Assembly (NCBI RefSeq): GCF_017744675.1 | Contig: NZ_JAGIAV010000001.1 | Span: 456,995-520,994 of the forward strand | DNA: 64,000 nucleotides | Source: Flavobacterium sp. | GTDB lineage: Bacteria; Bacteroidota; Bacteroidia; Flavobacteriales; Flavobacteriaceae | Direction of reading: 5' to 3' | Shown: positions 1 through 8,013 of the stretch, in pieces | Numbering within the stretch: the stretch's first letter is position 1 | Layout: each line of letters opens with the position of its first letter | Program-made: the position numbers and the translations under genes | Notes under the pieces: model-generated | Seen by the model: only the letters and a program-made list of their open reading frames with translations | The model's database searches: none | Told to the model about the DNA's origin: nothing

Positions 1-1787
1 AAAGAGCTCAGTTTAAAAACGAATTTCAATTTATTATCGATTAGCTTTTTAGGCGATTCAATTGAAACATCAGAAAATTGAGAAGAGATTTTAGTCATTC
101 GATCCAATTCTGAATCTTTTGCTTTTTTGCCAAATGTTTTTATCGTTTGTGCAATATTCAATTTTCCAGAGATATAATTTTTGCTCAAATTTTTCTTGGT
201 TTCTTTAATAAAAGAACCATTTCCTGCTCCAAAGTACTCTTTTGTATTCGCAACAATTACCACATCTTTATCTTTAAGAATAAAAATGTTGTCGTAGTCC
301 TGAGTTCCAACAATCGTATAAAGATTTCCGTTTTGAACTAATACCTTTTTGCGAACGCCCAATTGCAGTAATTTATCTCCAAATGTTGGATGCGTTGAAG
401 TAAAAATCACAGAAAAAAGCGGAATTTCTTTTTTCACTTTCTCCTCTGTTATTTTCTCTTCATAATTTTCATCATAACCATATTTTTTGGTCAATACCTC
501 AACGTCTTTCACATCGTACAAAAAAGCGCTTAAATCGCCATCAAAAAGCTTTGCTGTAGCATCTTCGTCAACAATTGTAGAAATCAAGTCTGTAATAAGG
601 CTAATATCTTCTTTGGCAAGTTTTGGACTTTGGAATAATTCTGTCATTAATGACGGAAAGTTTTCAAGAACTGCTTTGGTATTGGCATGATAAGAAATAT
701 AACCTAAAGGCTTTTCGGCAGGGAAATAATTAAAGATATTCTTGTTGATTTTCCTATTGCTGATTTTGCTTACCACATCGGCAATCTCTGGAGAATACTC
801 TACCACTTCTTCGATTCGGGCATTATCATTATCAAAATAAAAATCCAGATTGATTCCTTTTACAAAATTCCCAAAGTTCTTTTGCATTGGCAAATACTTA
901 TCGTAACCGCCAAATAGTGACAGCGGATAATTGTATAACGAATAGAAACTAGACATCACGCCGCCATAATTTACCCAAGAAGAAATATCAGCAGAAACAT
1001 TTATTTTTGAAGAACTTGGCGGTGTAAATCCGTTTTCGAATAATGCCTTTACAATTTCGCGCTGCTTCTCGGCCAATTTTCTATCAAATTCAGCTTGTTC
1101 TGCCGTGTATTCTTCATACGGATTTCCATCATACAAATGATCGCTTTCCGCAGGTTCATTAAATACTATTGGATCTGTATTTTTTGCCGCAGGTTCTTCA
1201 ATTTTTAGTGTATCGGCCATTACTGGAACACCATAAACCGGGGCTTCAATTATTGTTTCATCATATGGCTCTGATATTGAAACAGAATCCATTGCTGTTG
1301 AAGTTTCTGCAACATCATAAAATTTAGAAGGAAGTCGTTTTGTCAATTCAATAACTACCAAATAATTATCGTTCCAAACAAATGATCTTTTTACTCCATT
1401 TGGTGTATAAACTTCGTATTTTCCGAAATTTTCAATTGAGCCGTTCGCTCCATTTGCTCCCTGCTTTTCAATTAAATATTTTCTAACTGCATCTTTGCTT
1501 TTTACCGGAATCGTAACTTGGTAAAAAGGAACTGAATCTAAGAAATTGCCATGAATGGTAATTTTTTCATTCAACTTAATAATATCAACATATTTACGAA
1601 GATCAAAATCTGGTTTTTTAGTGATGTACTTGGTTAAAATCGGATGATTTAAAACCTCATCAATGCTGACTTTTTTAGAAAGCTGGTTTCCGTTAAACTG
1701 TACAAAATAGTCGTATTTTTCTGGAATGGTTTGGCCAAAAGAAAAATACGCGGCGAATAGAAAAATTAAGGTGTAAAAATGCTTCAT
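1..1787 (-). CDS. Large exported protein of unknown function, 3' end outside window
   Basis: An open frame runs without stop from ATG at 1787 to the left edge, giving about 595 residues with the C-terminus missing. The protein opens with a signal peptide (MKHFYTLIFLFAAYFSFGQ) and is otherwise hydrophilic. A Glu/Pro/Asp/Thr-rich linker lies near residues 170-220, and most of the rest looks globular. I do not recognise the family; large exported Bacteroidota proteins of similar layout exist, but no catalytic motif is visible. The start lies 4 bases after the stop of the lipoprotein gene at 1792-2424, so the two are almost certainly co-transcribed and translationally coupled, suggesting a shared envelope role. 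The two short plus-strand ORFs inside it are antisense shadows. Confidence 0.8.
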   Translation of the reverse strand, partial: MKHFYTLIFLFAAYFSFGQTIPEKYDYFVQFNGNQLSKKVSIDEVLNHPILTKYITKKPDFDLRKYVDIIKLNEKITIHGNFLDSVPFYQVTIPVKSKDAVRKYLIEKQGANGANGSIENFGKYEVYTPNGVKRSFVWNDNYLVVIELTKRLPSKFYDVAETSTAMDSVSISEPYDETIIEAPVYGVPVMADTLKIEEPAAKNTDPIVFNEPAESDHLYDGNPYEEYTAEQAEFDRKLAEKQREIVKALFENGFTPPSSSKINVSADISSWVNYGGVMSSFYSLYNYPLSLFGGYDKYLPMQKNFGNFVKGINLDFYFDNDNARIEEVVEYSPEIADVVSKISNRKINKNIFNYFPAEKPLGYISYHANTKAVLENFPSLMTELFQSPKLAKEDISLITDLISTIVDEDATAKLFDGDLSAFLYDVKDVEVLTKKYGYDENYEEKITEEKVKKEIPLFSVIFTSTHPTFGDKLLQLGVRKKVLVQNGNLYTIVGTQDYDNIFILKDKDVVIVANTKEYFGAGNGSFIKETKKNLSKNYISGKLNIAQTIKTFGKKAKDSELDRMTKISSQFSDVSIESPKKLIDNKLKFVFKLSS

Positions 1788-1791
1788 AAAG

Positions 1792-2424
1792 TCAAGGCGT
1801 TAATTGGATTGTATTATTCATTAATGTCGATTTTTTAAATACGCTGTACATACTTTGCTTTAAAAAAACCGTCTTTTTATTTTTTGAAATTTTGCTGTTC
1901 ATATTATCCACAGCCAGAACATCTTTATCGAAAGTATAAATAGAAATAATGCTGGCTTCCTCTAAATCTTTCTTTTTCTTAGGGTCGTTTACCACTTTTT
2001 CTGGCACAGGATACGAAGCAATTCTTTCGAAAGTTTTGCCGCTTCCGCTAAAGTGAATCAGATCGCGCTGATTGTTTATGGTATTTACAGCCGCATTAAG
2101 AGCCTTTAGATTTGCGTAATTAAGTTTGATAATGAAAACGTAATTCTGAAAATCTGTTTTGGTGCTAACACTTGAAATTCCGTCAATCTTCAATGCTTTC
2201 TCTTTAAAATCATTTAGTTTAGCTGTAATTTCCTGTTCGTTCGGAATTTTGACACCATCCACTTCTTCCAACCAGATAGCCGATTTGGTCTTGAACCATG
2301 ATTTAGAAAAATCAATCATCAAAGTATATTCGCCACTTTGATCATCGTGGTGTTTGATTCTTTCTGTAATCTCAAAACAACTCGTTAAGAGCAAACAGCA
2401 TAATAAAGCGAGAATTTTCTTCAT
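1792..2424 (-). CDS. Putative lipoprotein, unknown function
   Basis: 210 residues with a type II signal peptide and lipobox LLLTSC (Cys about residue 16), so probably a periplasmic or outer-membrane lipoprotein. The mature part is Lys-rich with mixed charge and predicted alpha/beta character; no motif is recognised. It is the first gene of a two-gene minus-strand unit with the exported protein ending beyond the left edge (4-base gap). TAAATTTG on the minus strand at 2436-2429 matches the flavobacterial -7 element, but it lies so close to the ATG that the mRNA would be nearly leaderless, and no convincing -33 TTG is present. Function cannot be inferred from this sequence. Confidence 0.8.
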   Translation of the reverse strand: MKKILALLCCLLLTSCFEITERIKHHDDQSGEYTLMIDFSKSWFKTKSAIWLEEVDGVKIPNEQEITAKLNDFKEKALKIDGISSVSTKTDFQNYVFIIKLNYANLKALNAAVNTINNQRDLIHFSGSGKTFERIASYPVPEKVVNDPKKKKDLEEASIISIYTFDKDVLAVDNMNSKISKNKKTVFLKQSMYSVFKKSTLMNNTIQLTP

Positions 2425-2560
2425 TTTACAAATTTAGATGGAATATTCTTAAAAACCATGCTTGATTAGCTCTAAGTTTAACTCTTGAAAAAACTAAATT
2501 TTTAGATAATATTAACGGATTCTACCACAAGCTAAACGCCTTATTTTGTTCCTTTTTCTT

Positions 2561-2568
2561 TAACTTTG
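2561..2568 (+). promoter_or_regulatory. Candidate -7 promoter element for hemB operon
   Basis: TAACTTTG matches the Bacteroidota/Flavobacterium -7 consensus TAnnTTTG. The only upstream TTG (2546-2548) is closer than usual (12-base spacer), so the -33 half is weak. It would give a leader of about 130 bases that contains the heptamer repeat at 2672-2699. The rest of the 2425-2704 gap shows nothing else recognisable. Confidence 0.4.
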
Positions 2569-2671
2569 CGCCACTTATAAAAAGTAACACAACTTCAAGA
2601 AAAAATAAAAAACAACTACAGTTTTAGAAATCAAGATTCATCAATCTGTTTTTTTATTGAATCAGATCCAA

Positions 2672-2699
2672 ATCTAAAATCTAAAATCTAAAATCTAAA
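2672..2699 (+). repeat. Four tandem ATCTAAA heptamers in the hemB leader
   Basis: Four perfect consecutive copies of the 7-base unit ATCTAAA end 5 bases before the hemB ATG. The unit length is not a multiple of three, but it lies in untranslated leader, so copy-number change would alter leader length and not the reading frame. A degenerate run of the same words lies at about 12722-12750. Confidence 0.85.
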
Positions 2700-2704
2700 A
2701 TTAT

Positions 2705-3700
2705 ATGTTCCCACTACAAAGAGGCAGAAGATTAAGAGTAAATGAGTCCATTCGTTCTTTAGTTCGCGAAACCAGTTTAAGTCCGTCAGATTTTATGTTT
2801 CCAATGTTTATTGCTGAAGGCGAAAATGTAAAAGTCGAAATTCCGTCAATGCCGGGAATTTTTAGAAGATCGATAGATTTAACAGTTGAAGAAGTAAAAG
2901 AACTTTTTGATTTAGGAATTCGCGCGGTTAATATTTATGTAAAAGTTAGTGAGAATTTAAAAGACAATACTGGAAAAGAAGCTTGGAATGCCAACGGATT
3001 AATGCAACAAGCCATTCGTGCCATAAAAGCAGCTTGCCCAGAAATGATTGTTATGCCTGATGTGGCATTAGATCCCTATTCTATTTATGGTCATGACGGA
3101 ATTATAAAAAATGGTGATGTAGAAAACGACAGTACTGTTGATGCTTTAGTAAAAATGGCAGTTTCTCATGCAGAAGCTGGTGCCGATTTTGTTGCGCCAA
3201 GCGATATGATGGACGGACGTGTTTTACGCCTTCGCGAAGGTTTAGATGCTGCCGGATTTCAAAATGTTGGAATCATGAGTTATTCTGCTAAATATGCCTC
3301 TGCATTTTATGGTCCGTTTAGAGATGCTCTAGATTCTGCACCAAAAGATGCTGATGTTGCTGTTCCAAAAGACAAAAAAACCTATCAGATGGATTATGCC
3401 AATCGCATTGAAGCCATCAAAGAAGCTTTGTCTGACGTTGAAGAAGGTGCAGACATGGTTATGGTAAAACCTGGAATTGCTTATTTGGATATTGTTCGCG
3501 AAATTAAAAATACCGTAAATGTTCCTGTAACGGTTTACCAGGTTTCTGGAGAATATGCGATGATTAAAGCAGCATCTGAAAGAGGCTGGCTAGATAACGA
3601 TAAGATCATGATGGAGCAATTAATGTGCATTAAACGTGCAGGTGCCAATCTGATCTCTACTTATTTTGCAAAAGAAGCTGCGATACTTTTAAAGAAATAA
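2705..3700 (+). CDS. hemB: Delta-aminolevulinic acid dehydratase (porphobilinogen synthase)
   Basis: 331 residues, the usual length. It condenses two 5-aminolevulinate molecules to porphobilinogen in cytosolic heme biosynthesis. The two Schiff-base lysines are visible: Lys196 in MSYSAKYASAFYGPF and Lys255 in MVMVKPGIAY. The metal-site segment is DVALDPYSIYGHDG (119-132). It has Ala/Asp where zinc-type enzymes carry cysteines, so this is the Asp-rich, magnesium-type variant. It leads a tight operon with the cupin (1-base gap) and the cytochrome c, which is a plausible link between heme supply and a heme protein. The leader holds a heptamer repeat. Start choice is supported by MFPLQRGRRLR, typical of the family N-terminus. 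Confidence 0.97.
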   Translation: MFPLQRGRRLRVNESIRSLVRETSLSPSDFMFPMFIAEGENVKVEIPSMPGIFRRSIDLTVEEVKELFDLGIRAVNIYVKVSENLKDNTGKEAWNANGLMQQAIRAIKAACPEMIVMPDVALDPYSIYGHDGIIKNGDVENDSTVDALVKMAVSHAEAGADFVAPSDMMDGRVLRLREGLDAAGFQNVGIMSYSAKYASAFYGPFRDALDSAPKDADVAVPKDKKTYQMDYANRIEAIKEALSDVEEGADMVMVKPGIAYLDIVREIKNTVNVPVTVYQVSGEYAMIKAASERGWLDNDKIMMEQLMCIKRAGANLISTYFAKEAAILLKK

Positions 3701-3701
3701 A

Positions 3702-4043
3702 ATGGTTATCGACAAACAAAACGCTTCTCATTATTTGTGGGGAGATAATTGCGACAGCTGGGTTTTGGCAGATACAGAAGGTTTGTCTGTAAAACAAGAA
3801 AGCATGCCAAGCGGAACCAAAGAAAAACTGCATTTTCATAATCATGCGAATCAGTTCTTTTTTATTCTAAAAGGCACTGCGACTTTTTATCAGGGAGAAA
3901 AAATCGAAATTGTAAATGCAAATAAGGGTTTGTTGATTGAGGCAAAAACACAGCATTATATTGCCAATGAAAGCCAAGAACAATTGGATTTTTTGGTGAT
4001 ATCACAGCCATCAACCAATAACGACCGAATTACCATCGAATAA
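3702..4043 (+). CDS. Small single-domain cupin protein
   Basis: 113 residues forming one cupin_2 beta-barrel. Motif 1 is near GTKEKLHFHNHANQFFFILKG: the two histidines of HxH are present, but the usual Glu ligand is Gln. Motif 2 contributes the His of TQHYI. A metal-binding cupin is therefore likely, though the exact substrate (sugar isomerase, dioxygenase or sensor) cannot be read from sequence. No signal peptide, so cytosolic. ATG follows the hemB stop by one base and the cytochrome c gene starts 13 bases after its stop, so it belongs to the hemB operon. Confidence 0.85.
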   Translation: MVIDKQNASHYLWGDNCDSWVLADTEGLSVKQESMPSGTKEKLHFHNHANQFFFILKGTATFYQGEKIEIVNANKGLLIEAKTQHYIANESQEQLDFLVISQPSTNNDRITIE

Positions 4044-4056
4044 CATCTAAAAAAAT

Positions 4057-4455
4057 ATGAAGAAAGTATTATTTCTAGCCGCATTTTTAGCTTTTGCTTC
4101 TTGCAAAAAAGAAAATTCTGAACCTACAAACGTAACAACCGAATCTGTTTCTGAAGGAGAACCGGCAAAAACCCAAACCCCAGAAGAATTAGGGAAACAA
4201 ATATTTGAAAGCACCGGAAATTGTTTTGCCTGTCATCAGCCCGATCAAAAAGTGGTTGGACCAAGCATTAAAGAAATTGCCAAAATGTACAAAGACAAAA
4301 ATGGCAATATCGTGACTTTCTTAAAAGGAAATGCAGAACCAATTGTTGACCCAAGTCAGTTTGAGGTTATGAAAACCAATTTTGCCATTACTAAAGCAAT
4401 GTCTGAGGACGAATTAAAAGCAATTGAAGCTTACATTTACAGTCAGTTGAAATAA
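4057..4455 (+). CDS. Lipoprotein class I cytochrome c
   Basis: 132 residues. A lipobox (LAFASC, Cys16) suggests membrane tethering in the periplasm. An acidic/Thr-rich linker follows, then a c-type heme site CFACH (Cys56, Cys59, His60). The C-terminal half has Met residues in the EVMKTNFAITKAM region that could supply the sixth heme ligand, and it ends in a typical final helix (DELKAIEAYIYSQL). It resembles small c551/c552-like electron carriers. Last gene of the hemB operon, followed by palindromic repeats and a strong bidirectional terminator. Its redox partner is not shown here. Confidence 0.9.
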   Translation: MKKVLFLAAFLAFASCKKENSEPTNVTTESVSEGEPAKTQTPEELGKQIFESTGNCFACHQPDQKVVGPSIKEIAKMYKDKNGNIVTFLKGNAEPIVDPSQFEVMKTNFAITKAMSEDELKAIEAYIYSQLK

Positions 4456-4462
4456 TCGTATT

Positions 4463-4641
4463 ATGTTCCGTAGGAACATTTCATTGGTTGAAAAAAAATT
4501 ATATGGTTTGCATTTACGTTCCGTAGGAACGTTTGATATGCCCATTGGTTAAAAATTTAGATCAAAATCAAACGTTCCTACGGAACGTAAATAAATCTGG
4601 CGTCATATCCTTTTCTACCGACGAAACATTCCTACGGAATG
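4463..4641. repeat. BIME-like cluster of four palindromes
   Basis: Four short palindromes with 6-7 base arms and a GTA/TAC centre: 4463-4479 (ATGTTCC-GTA-GGAACAT), 4516-4532 (ACGTTCC-GTA-GGAACGT), 4572-4588 and 4627-4641 (same in inverted orientation, TAC centre). The first two plus their spacer (with CATTGGTTGAAAAA-like words) and the last two read on the other strand are diverged copies of one ~70-base two-palindrome unit, arranged as a large imperfect inverted repeat. It lies between convergent genes, typical of REP/BIME elements; similar GTTCC-GTA-GGAAC repeats are familiar from Flavobacterium intergenic regions. Confidence 0.85.
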
Positions 4642-4664
4642 ATACTTGATATCTCAAAATAGTA

Positions 4665-4707
4665 TAAAAAAGGGGCGGTTTCGAAATTCGAAACCGCCCC
4701 TTTTTTA
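4665..4707. terminator. Strong bidirectional intrinsic terminator
   Basis: Arms GGGGCGGTTTCGAA and TTCGAAACCGCCCC (4672-4700) form a perfect 14-base inverted repeat about a single central base. It is flanked by an A-run (4665-4671) and a T-run (4701-4707), so it can end both the hemB operon and the convergent M13 peptidase transcript, whose stop codon is only 13 bases away. Confidence 0.92.
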
Positions 4708-4719
4708 TTTACTAGTTGA

Positions 4720-6777
4720 TTACCAGATTTTAACTCGTTTTTCTGGTTCAACGTACATTTTATCTCCTTTCTTAATATCGAAAGCTTTGTAGAAAGCATC
4801 AACATTCTGAATTGGCACATATGCTCTGTACATTCCTGGAGAGTGTGGATCTGTTTTCACTTGATTTTTGATCGCTTCGTCTCTTGATTTAGTTCTCCAA
4901 ACTGTTGCCCAAGAAATAAAGAAACGCTGCTCTGGCGTAAATCCGTCAATTAAACCTGGATTTCCATGAGCTTTCAAATACAATTGTAATCCATCAAAAG
5001 CAGCATTGATTCCGCCCAAATCTCCAATATTTTCACCTAAAGTAAATTTACCATCAACGTGAATTCCTGGCAGAGGCTCCAAAGCGCTATATTGATTTGC
5101 TAAATCTGTTCCAAGAGCCGTAAATTGTTTCAAATCTTCTTCTGTCCACCAGTCAACCAAATTTCCTTCTGCATTGTAGCGAGCACCAGAATCATCAAAA
5201 CCATGTGAGATTTCGTGACCGATTACTGCTCCAATTCCTCCATAATTAACTGCTTCGTCGGCTTGGTAATTGTAGAAAGGCGGCTGTAAAATTGCTGCTG
5301 GAAATACAATTTCATTGTACGATGGATTGTAATATGCATTTACCGTTTGAGGAGACATATGCCATTCTGTTTTATCAACTGGCTTGTTTAGTTTTTCAAT
5401 GTCTTTTTGGAAATTCCATCTTGAGATATTTTTAGTATTATCAAAGTAAGTTCCTCCTTCGGCAACACTTTTAATTGTTAAAGCAGAATAATCTTTCCAC
5501 TTGTCTGGATATCCAACTTTTATGGTAATCTTATTCAGTTTTTCTATTGCTTTTACTTTAGTATCTTTAGACATCCAAGTCAAATTGTTAATACGGTTTT
5601 GATAAGCCGTGATAACATTATGAATCATATCTAGAGCTTTGGTTTTTGCTTCTGCAGGAAAAACTTTCTCTACATACAATTTACCAAGAGCTTCTCCAAC
5701 ACTGCGGTTCACAACAGAAAGTGCTCTTTCGTCAGCAGGAAGCTGTTTAATTGCACCTCTTAATGTTTTGCTGTAAAAATCGAAATTAGCATCATCAATT
5801 GCTAATGTTAATTTAGTTGCAGAACCATTTAATAGATCCCATTTAAGGTATTCTTTCCATTGTGCAACTTTATTTTCTTTGAAAACAGTTTCTAAAGCTG
5901 TCATGTATTTAGGCTCAGAAACAATTACAGTTTCTAATTTTGTAATTCCTAAACCAGCAAAATATTCGTTCCATTTGATAGCTGGAGTTAACTTTTGAAG
6001 TTCTGCAACTGTCATTGGGTTATATTGCAAACGACTGTCTCTTCTTTCAACTCTGTTTAATCTCGGTTTTGACAATTCTGTTTCAAGAGCCAAAACTTCA
6101 GCAGCGCTTTGTTTTGCTTTTTCTGGAGATTCTCCAATAAACTGAAGCATTCTCGCTACATGCAATTCATATTTAGCACGTTTGTCTTTAGAATCCTTGT
6201 CGTCAGAAGTGTAGTAATCTTTATCCGGAAGTCCTAAATTACTTGGTCCTAGATTTACAGAGTTTTTAGAGCTGTCTTTATCATCAGCTCCAATGTAAAT
6301 TCCGAAAAAGCCAGCATTTCCTTCTTTTTCCATTTCAACCAAATATTTCTGAACATCAGCAATATTTTTAATGGCATCGATCTTTTTCAAATAAGGTTTT
6401 AATGGCTCGATTCCTCTTTTATTTCTGCCGATAGAATCTAGGTAAGTATTAAAGAGGTTAATCGCTTTTCCTTGATCTGTATCTGATTTATACTTTGGAT
6501 TTTTTGCGGCCTCTTGTAGAATAGCCATTACATCCTTATCCGTTTTTTTAATCAGCTCGTTAAAACTTCCCCAAGAAGTTCTATCGCTAGGAATCTCTGT
6601 CTTATCCAGCCAGGTTCCGTTTACGTATTTAAAAAAATCCTGACTAGGGCTTACTTTCGTATCCATATACGAAACATTGATACCTGGTTCCTTTGGAGCG
6701 TTTTGAGCTTGAGCTGCTGTTATTGCAAACATTGCAGAAATAACACCAAACACAGGTTTAACTAATTGTTTTTTCAT
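4720..6777 (-). CDS. M13 (neprilysin/PepO-like) zinc metallopeptidase
   Basis: 685 residues with a signal peptide ending near AAQAQ, so exported. The zinc site is HEISHGF (His521, Glu522, His525) with the third ligand Glu582 in ENIGDLGG, 57 residues on; a NAYYNPSYNEIVFPA segment upstream is the M13 substrate-binding signature. The C-terminal residues VEPEKRVKIW match the conserved family ending. It cleaves oligopeptides in the periplasm or at the surface. TATGTTTG on the minus strand at 6811-6804 is a likely -7 element, with no good -33. It is a monocistronic gene converging on the hemB operon and divergent from the SCO1-like gene. Confidence 0.95.
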   Translation of the reverse strand: MKKQLVKPVFGVISAMFAITAAQAQNAPKEPGINVSYMDTKVSPSQDFFKYVNGTWLDKTEIPSDRTSWGSFNELIKKTDKDVMAILQEAAKNPKYKSDTDQGKAINLFNTYLDSIGRNKRGIEPLKPYLKKIDAIKNIADVQKYLVEMEKEGNAGFFGIYIGADDKDSSKNSVNLGPSNLGLPDKDYYTSDDKDSKDKRAKYELHVARMLQFIGESPEKAKQSAAEVLALETELSKPRLNRVERRDSRLQYNPMTVAELQKLTPAIKWNEYFAGLGITKLETVIVSEPKYMTALETVFKENKVAQWKEYLKWDLLNGSATKLTLAIDDANFDFYSKTLRGAIKQLPADERALSVVNRSVGEALGKLYVEKVFPAEAKTKALDMIHNVITAYQNRINNLTWMSKDTKVKAIEKLNKITIKVGYPDKWKDYSALTIKSVAEGGTYFDNTKNISRWNFQKDIEKLNKPVDKTEWHMSPQTVNAYYNPSYNEIVFPAAILQPPFYNYQADEAVNYGGIGAVIGHEISHGFDDSGARYNAEGNLVDWWTEEDLKQFTALGTDLANQYSALEPLPGIHVDGKFTLGENIGDLGGINAAFDGLQLYLKAHGNPGLIDGFTPEQRFFISWATVWRTKSRDEAIKNQVKTDPHSPGMYRAYVPIQNVDAFYKAFDIKKGDKMYVEPEKRVKIW

Positions 6778-6981
6778 AAAAAATTATAGTTTAAGGGAAA
6801 ATACAAACATATTGTTATTATTTCAAAAATTGTGTTAAAATTCTAACTGTAAAGCCAAAAAGGCGAATAAATTTCACAAATAGAATTTAAACACTTAGGG
6901 TATATGTCTCTTAACCTCAATAAAAGTTACAAAAGGCTGTTAAAAAAATAATACAGTAAAGTTTTTAAAATCTGCTTTTTG

Positions 6982-6989
6982 TATTTTTG
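6982..6989 (+). promoter_or_regulatory. -7 promoter element that decides the SCO1 start
   Basis: TATTTTTG matches TAnnTTTG. Transcription would begin about 7 bases downstream, so the in-frame TTG at 6987, which overlaps this element, cannot be the start; the ATG at 7005 fits. The rest of the 6778-6981 gap is AT-rich with no other signal recognised. Confidence 0.55.
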
Positions 6990-7004
6990 CGCCAAATTAT
7001 TTTT

Positions 7005-7670
7005 ATGAAATCGCTTTTATATAAATACCGCAAATTCTTTATTGTATTAATAGTATTTTCGGTTGTTACGATATCTCTGTTTTACTCGGCATTAAAACCA
7101 AAAAAGACACTTCCAATTTACAATCCTTCTGATGTAAATCCTGAGTTGGTAGACAGTACGATTCAATATAAAAGCAAATACCACACTATCGCCGATTTCT
7201 CCTTTATAAACCAAAACGGCGATACGATTACCCAGAAAAATTACGAAGGAAAAATTTACGTAGCCGATTTCTTCTTTACAACTTGTGGATCTATCTGCCC
7301 AAAAATGTCAACCAATTTGGTTGATGTACAAAAAGCTGTTTTAAATAACCCAAAAGTTATGCTGCTTTCTCATACGGTCTTTCCAGAAGTAGACAGCGTT
7401 TCTGTTTTAAAAGCTTATGCGATTAAATATGGCGTGGTAGACAGCAAATGGAATTTGGTTACTGGAGACAAAAAAGAGATCTACACCATGGCCAGAAAAT
7501 CGTATCTAGCTGTTAAATTAGGCAGACCAGATCAGCTTTACGATATGGTTCATACAGAGAATTTTGTTTTGGTCGATCAAAAACGTCGCGTTCGAGGTTT
7601 TTATGACGGAACAAACAAAGAAGACGTAAAACGCCTTATTGAAGACATTGAATTCTTATCTCAAGAGTAA
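7005..7670 (+). CDS. SCO1/SenC-family thioredoxin-fold copper chaperone
   Basis: 221 residues from ATG 7005. One N-terminal membrane helix (about residues 11-28) is followed by a periplasmic thioredoxin-like domain. The copper-binding CxxxC is CGSIC (Cys94, Cys98) and the conserved His is His183 in MVHTENFVLVD. The family delivers copper to the CuA site of cytochrome oxidase or acts as a thiol-disulfide oxidoreductase. An upstream TTG at 6987 would extend it by six residues but overlaps the promoter element, so I reject it. It stands alone, followed about 50 bases later by the feoAB promoter. Confidence 0.93.
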   Translation: MKSLLYKYRKFFIVLIVFSVVTISLFYSALKPKKTLPIYNPSDVNPELVDSTIQYKSKYHTIADFSFINQNGDTITQKNYEGKIYVADFFFTTCGSICPKMSTNLVDVQKAVLNNPKVMLLSHTVFPEVDSVSVLKAYAIKYGVVDSKWNLVTGDKKEIYTMARKSYLAVKLGRPDQLYDMVHTENFVLVDQKRRVRGFYDGTNKEDVKRLIEDIEFLSQE

Positions 7671-7719
7671 AATCCCTTATTTTTAGAAACTTTTAGCATT
7701 TGTAGAAGTGTTAAATGCC

Positions 7720-7748
7720 TTGAAATAAAGAATAATTGCCTACTTTTG
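7720..7748 (+). promoter_or_regulatory. feoAB promoter
   Basis: TTG (7720-7722), an 18-base spacer and TACTTTTG (7741-7748) form the best flavobacterial-type promoter in this part of the window. The inferred transcription start, near 7755, leaves a leader of about 20 bases before the TTG start of feoA. I see no clear Fur box. Confidence 0.7.
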
Positions 7749-7773
7749 CAATCTAAATTCAATCTAAATAAGC

Positions 7774-8013
7774 TTGCAAAATACAATACACACTCTGAAA
7801 AAAGGCGAAAAAGCCATTATCAAAGATTTTGATATCGAACTTATTCCACTGAAATTATTAGAAATGGGTTGTCTTCCGGGCAGTTTAGTTGAATTACTGC
7901 AGGTTGCTCCTTTTGGCGATCCGTTATATTTAGATATTAATGGTTCTCATGTTGCAATACGTATTGAAACAGCTCGCGAAATTGAAGTTGAACTTATCAA
8001 AACCGATTTGTAA
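7774..8013 (+). CDS. feoA: Ferrous iron transport protein A
   Basis: 79 residues, a typical SH3-like FeoA domain (MQNTIHTLKKGEKAIIKDF, then MGCLPGSLVELLQVAPFGDP and the final beta strands). It is a small cytosolic partner of FeoB. Translation must begin at TTG 7774: the in-frame codons just upstream are AGC, ATA and then a TAA stop at 7765-7767, and no in-frame ATG precedes the conserved domain. Its stop overlaps the feoB ATG by one base (TAATG), indicating translational coupling. Confidence 0.93.
   Translation: MQNTIHTLKKGEKAIIKDFDIELIPLKLLEMGCLPGSLVELLQVAPFGDPLYLDINGSHVAIRIETAREIEVELIKTDL

Noticed and set aside
147..690. Two short plus-strand ORFs near the left edge
   Set aside because: They lie wholly inside the open minus-strand gene at 1-1787, which has a signal peptide and continuous coding pattern.
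4463..4641. Palindromic repeats considered as a CRISPR array
   Set aside because: Only four copies, two in each orientation, 13-17 bases long, irregular spacing and no cas genes; REP/BIME-like is a better fit.
6987..7004. TTG start giving a six-residue longer SCO1 protein
   Set aside because: The codon overlaps the -7 promoter element, so it would not be in the mRNA; ATG 7005 gives the normal N-terminus.
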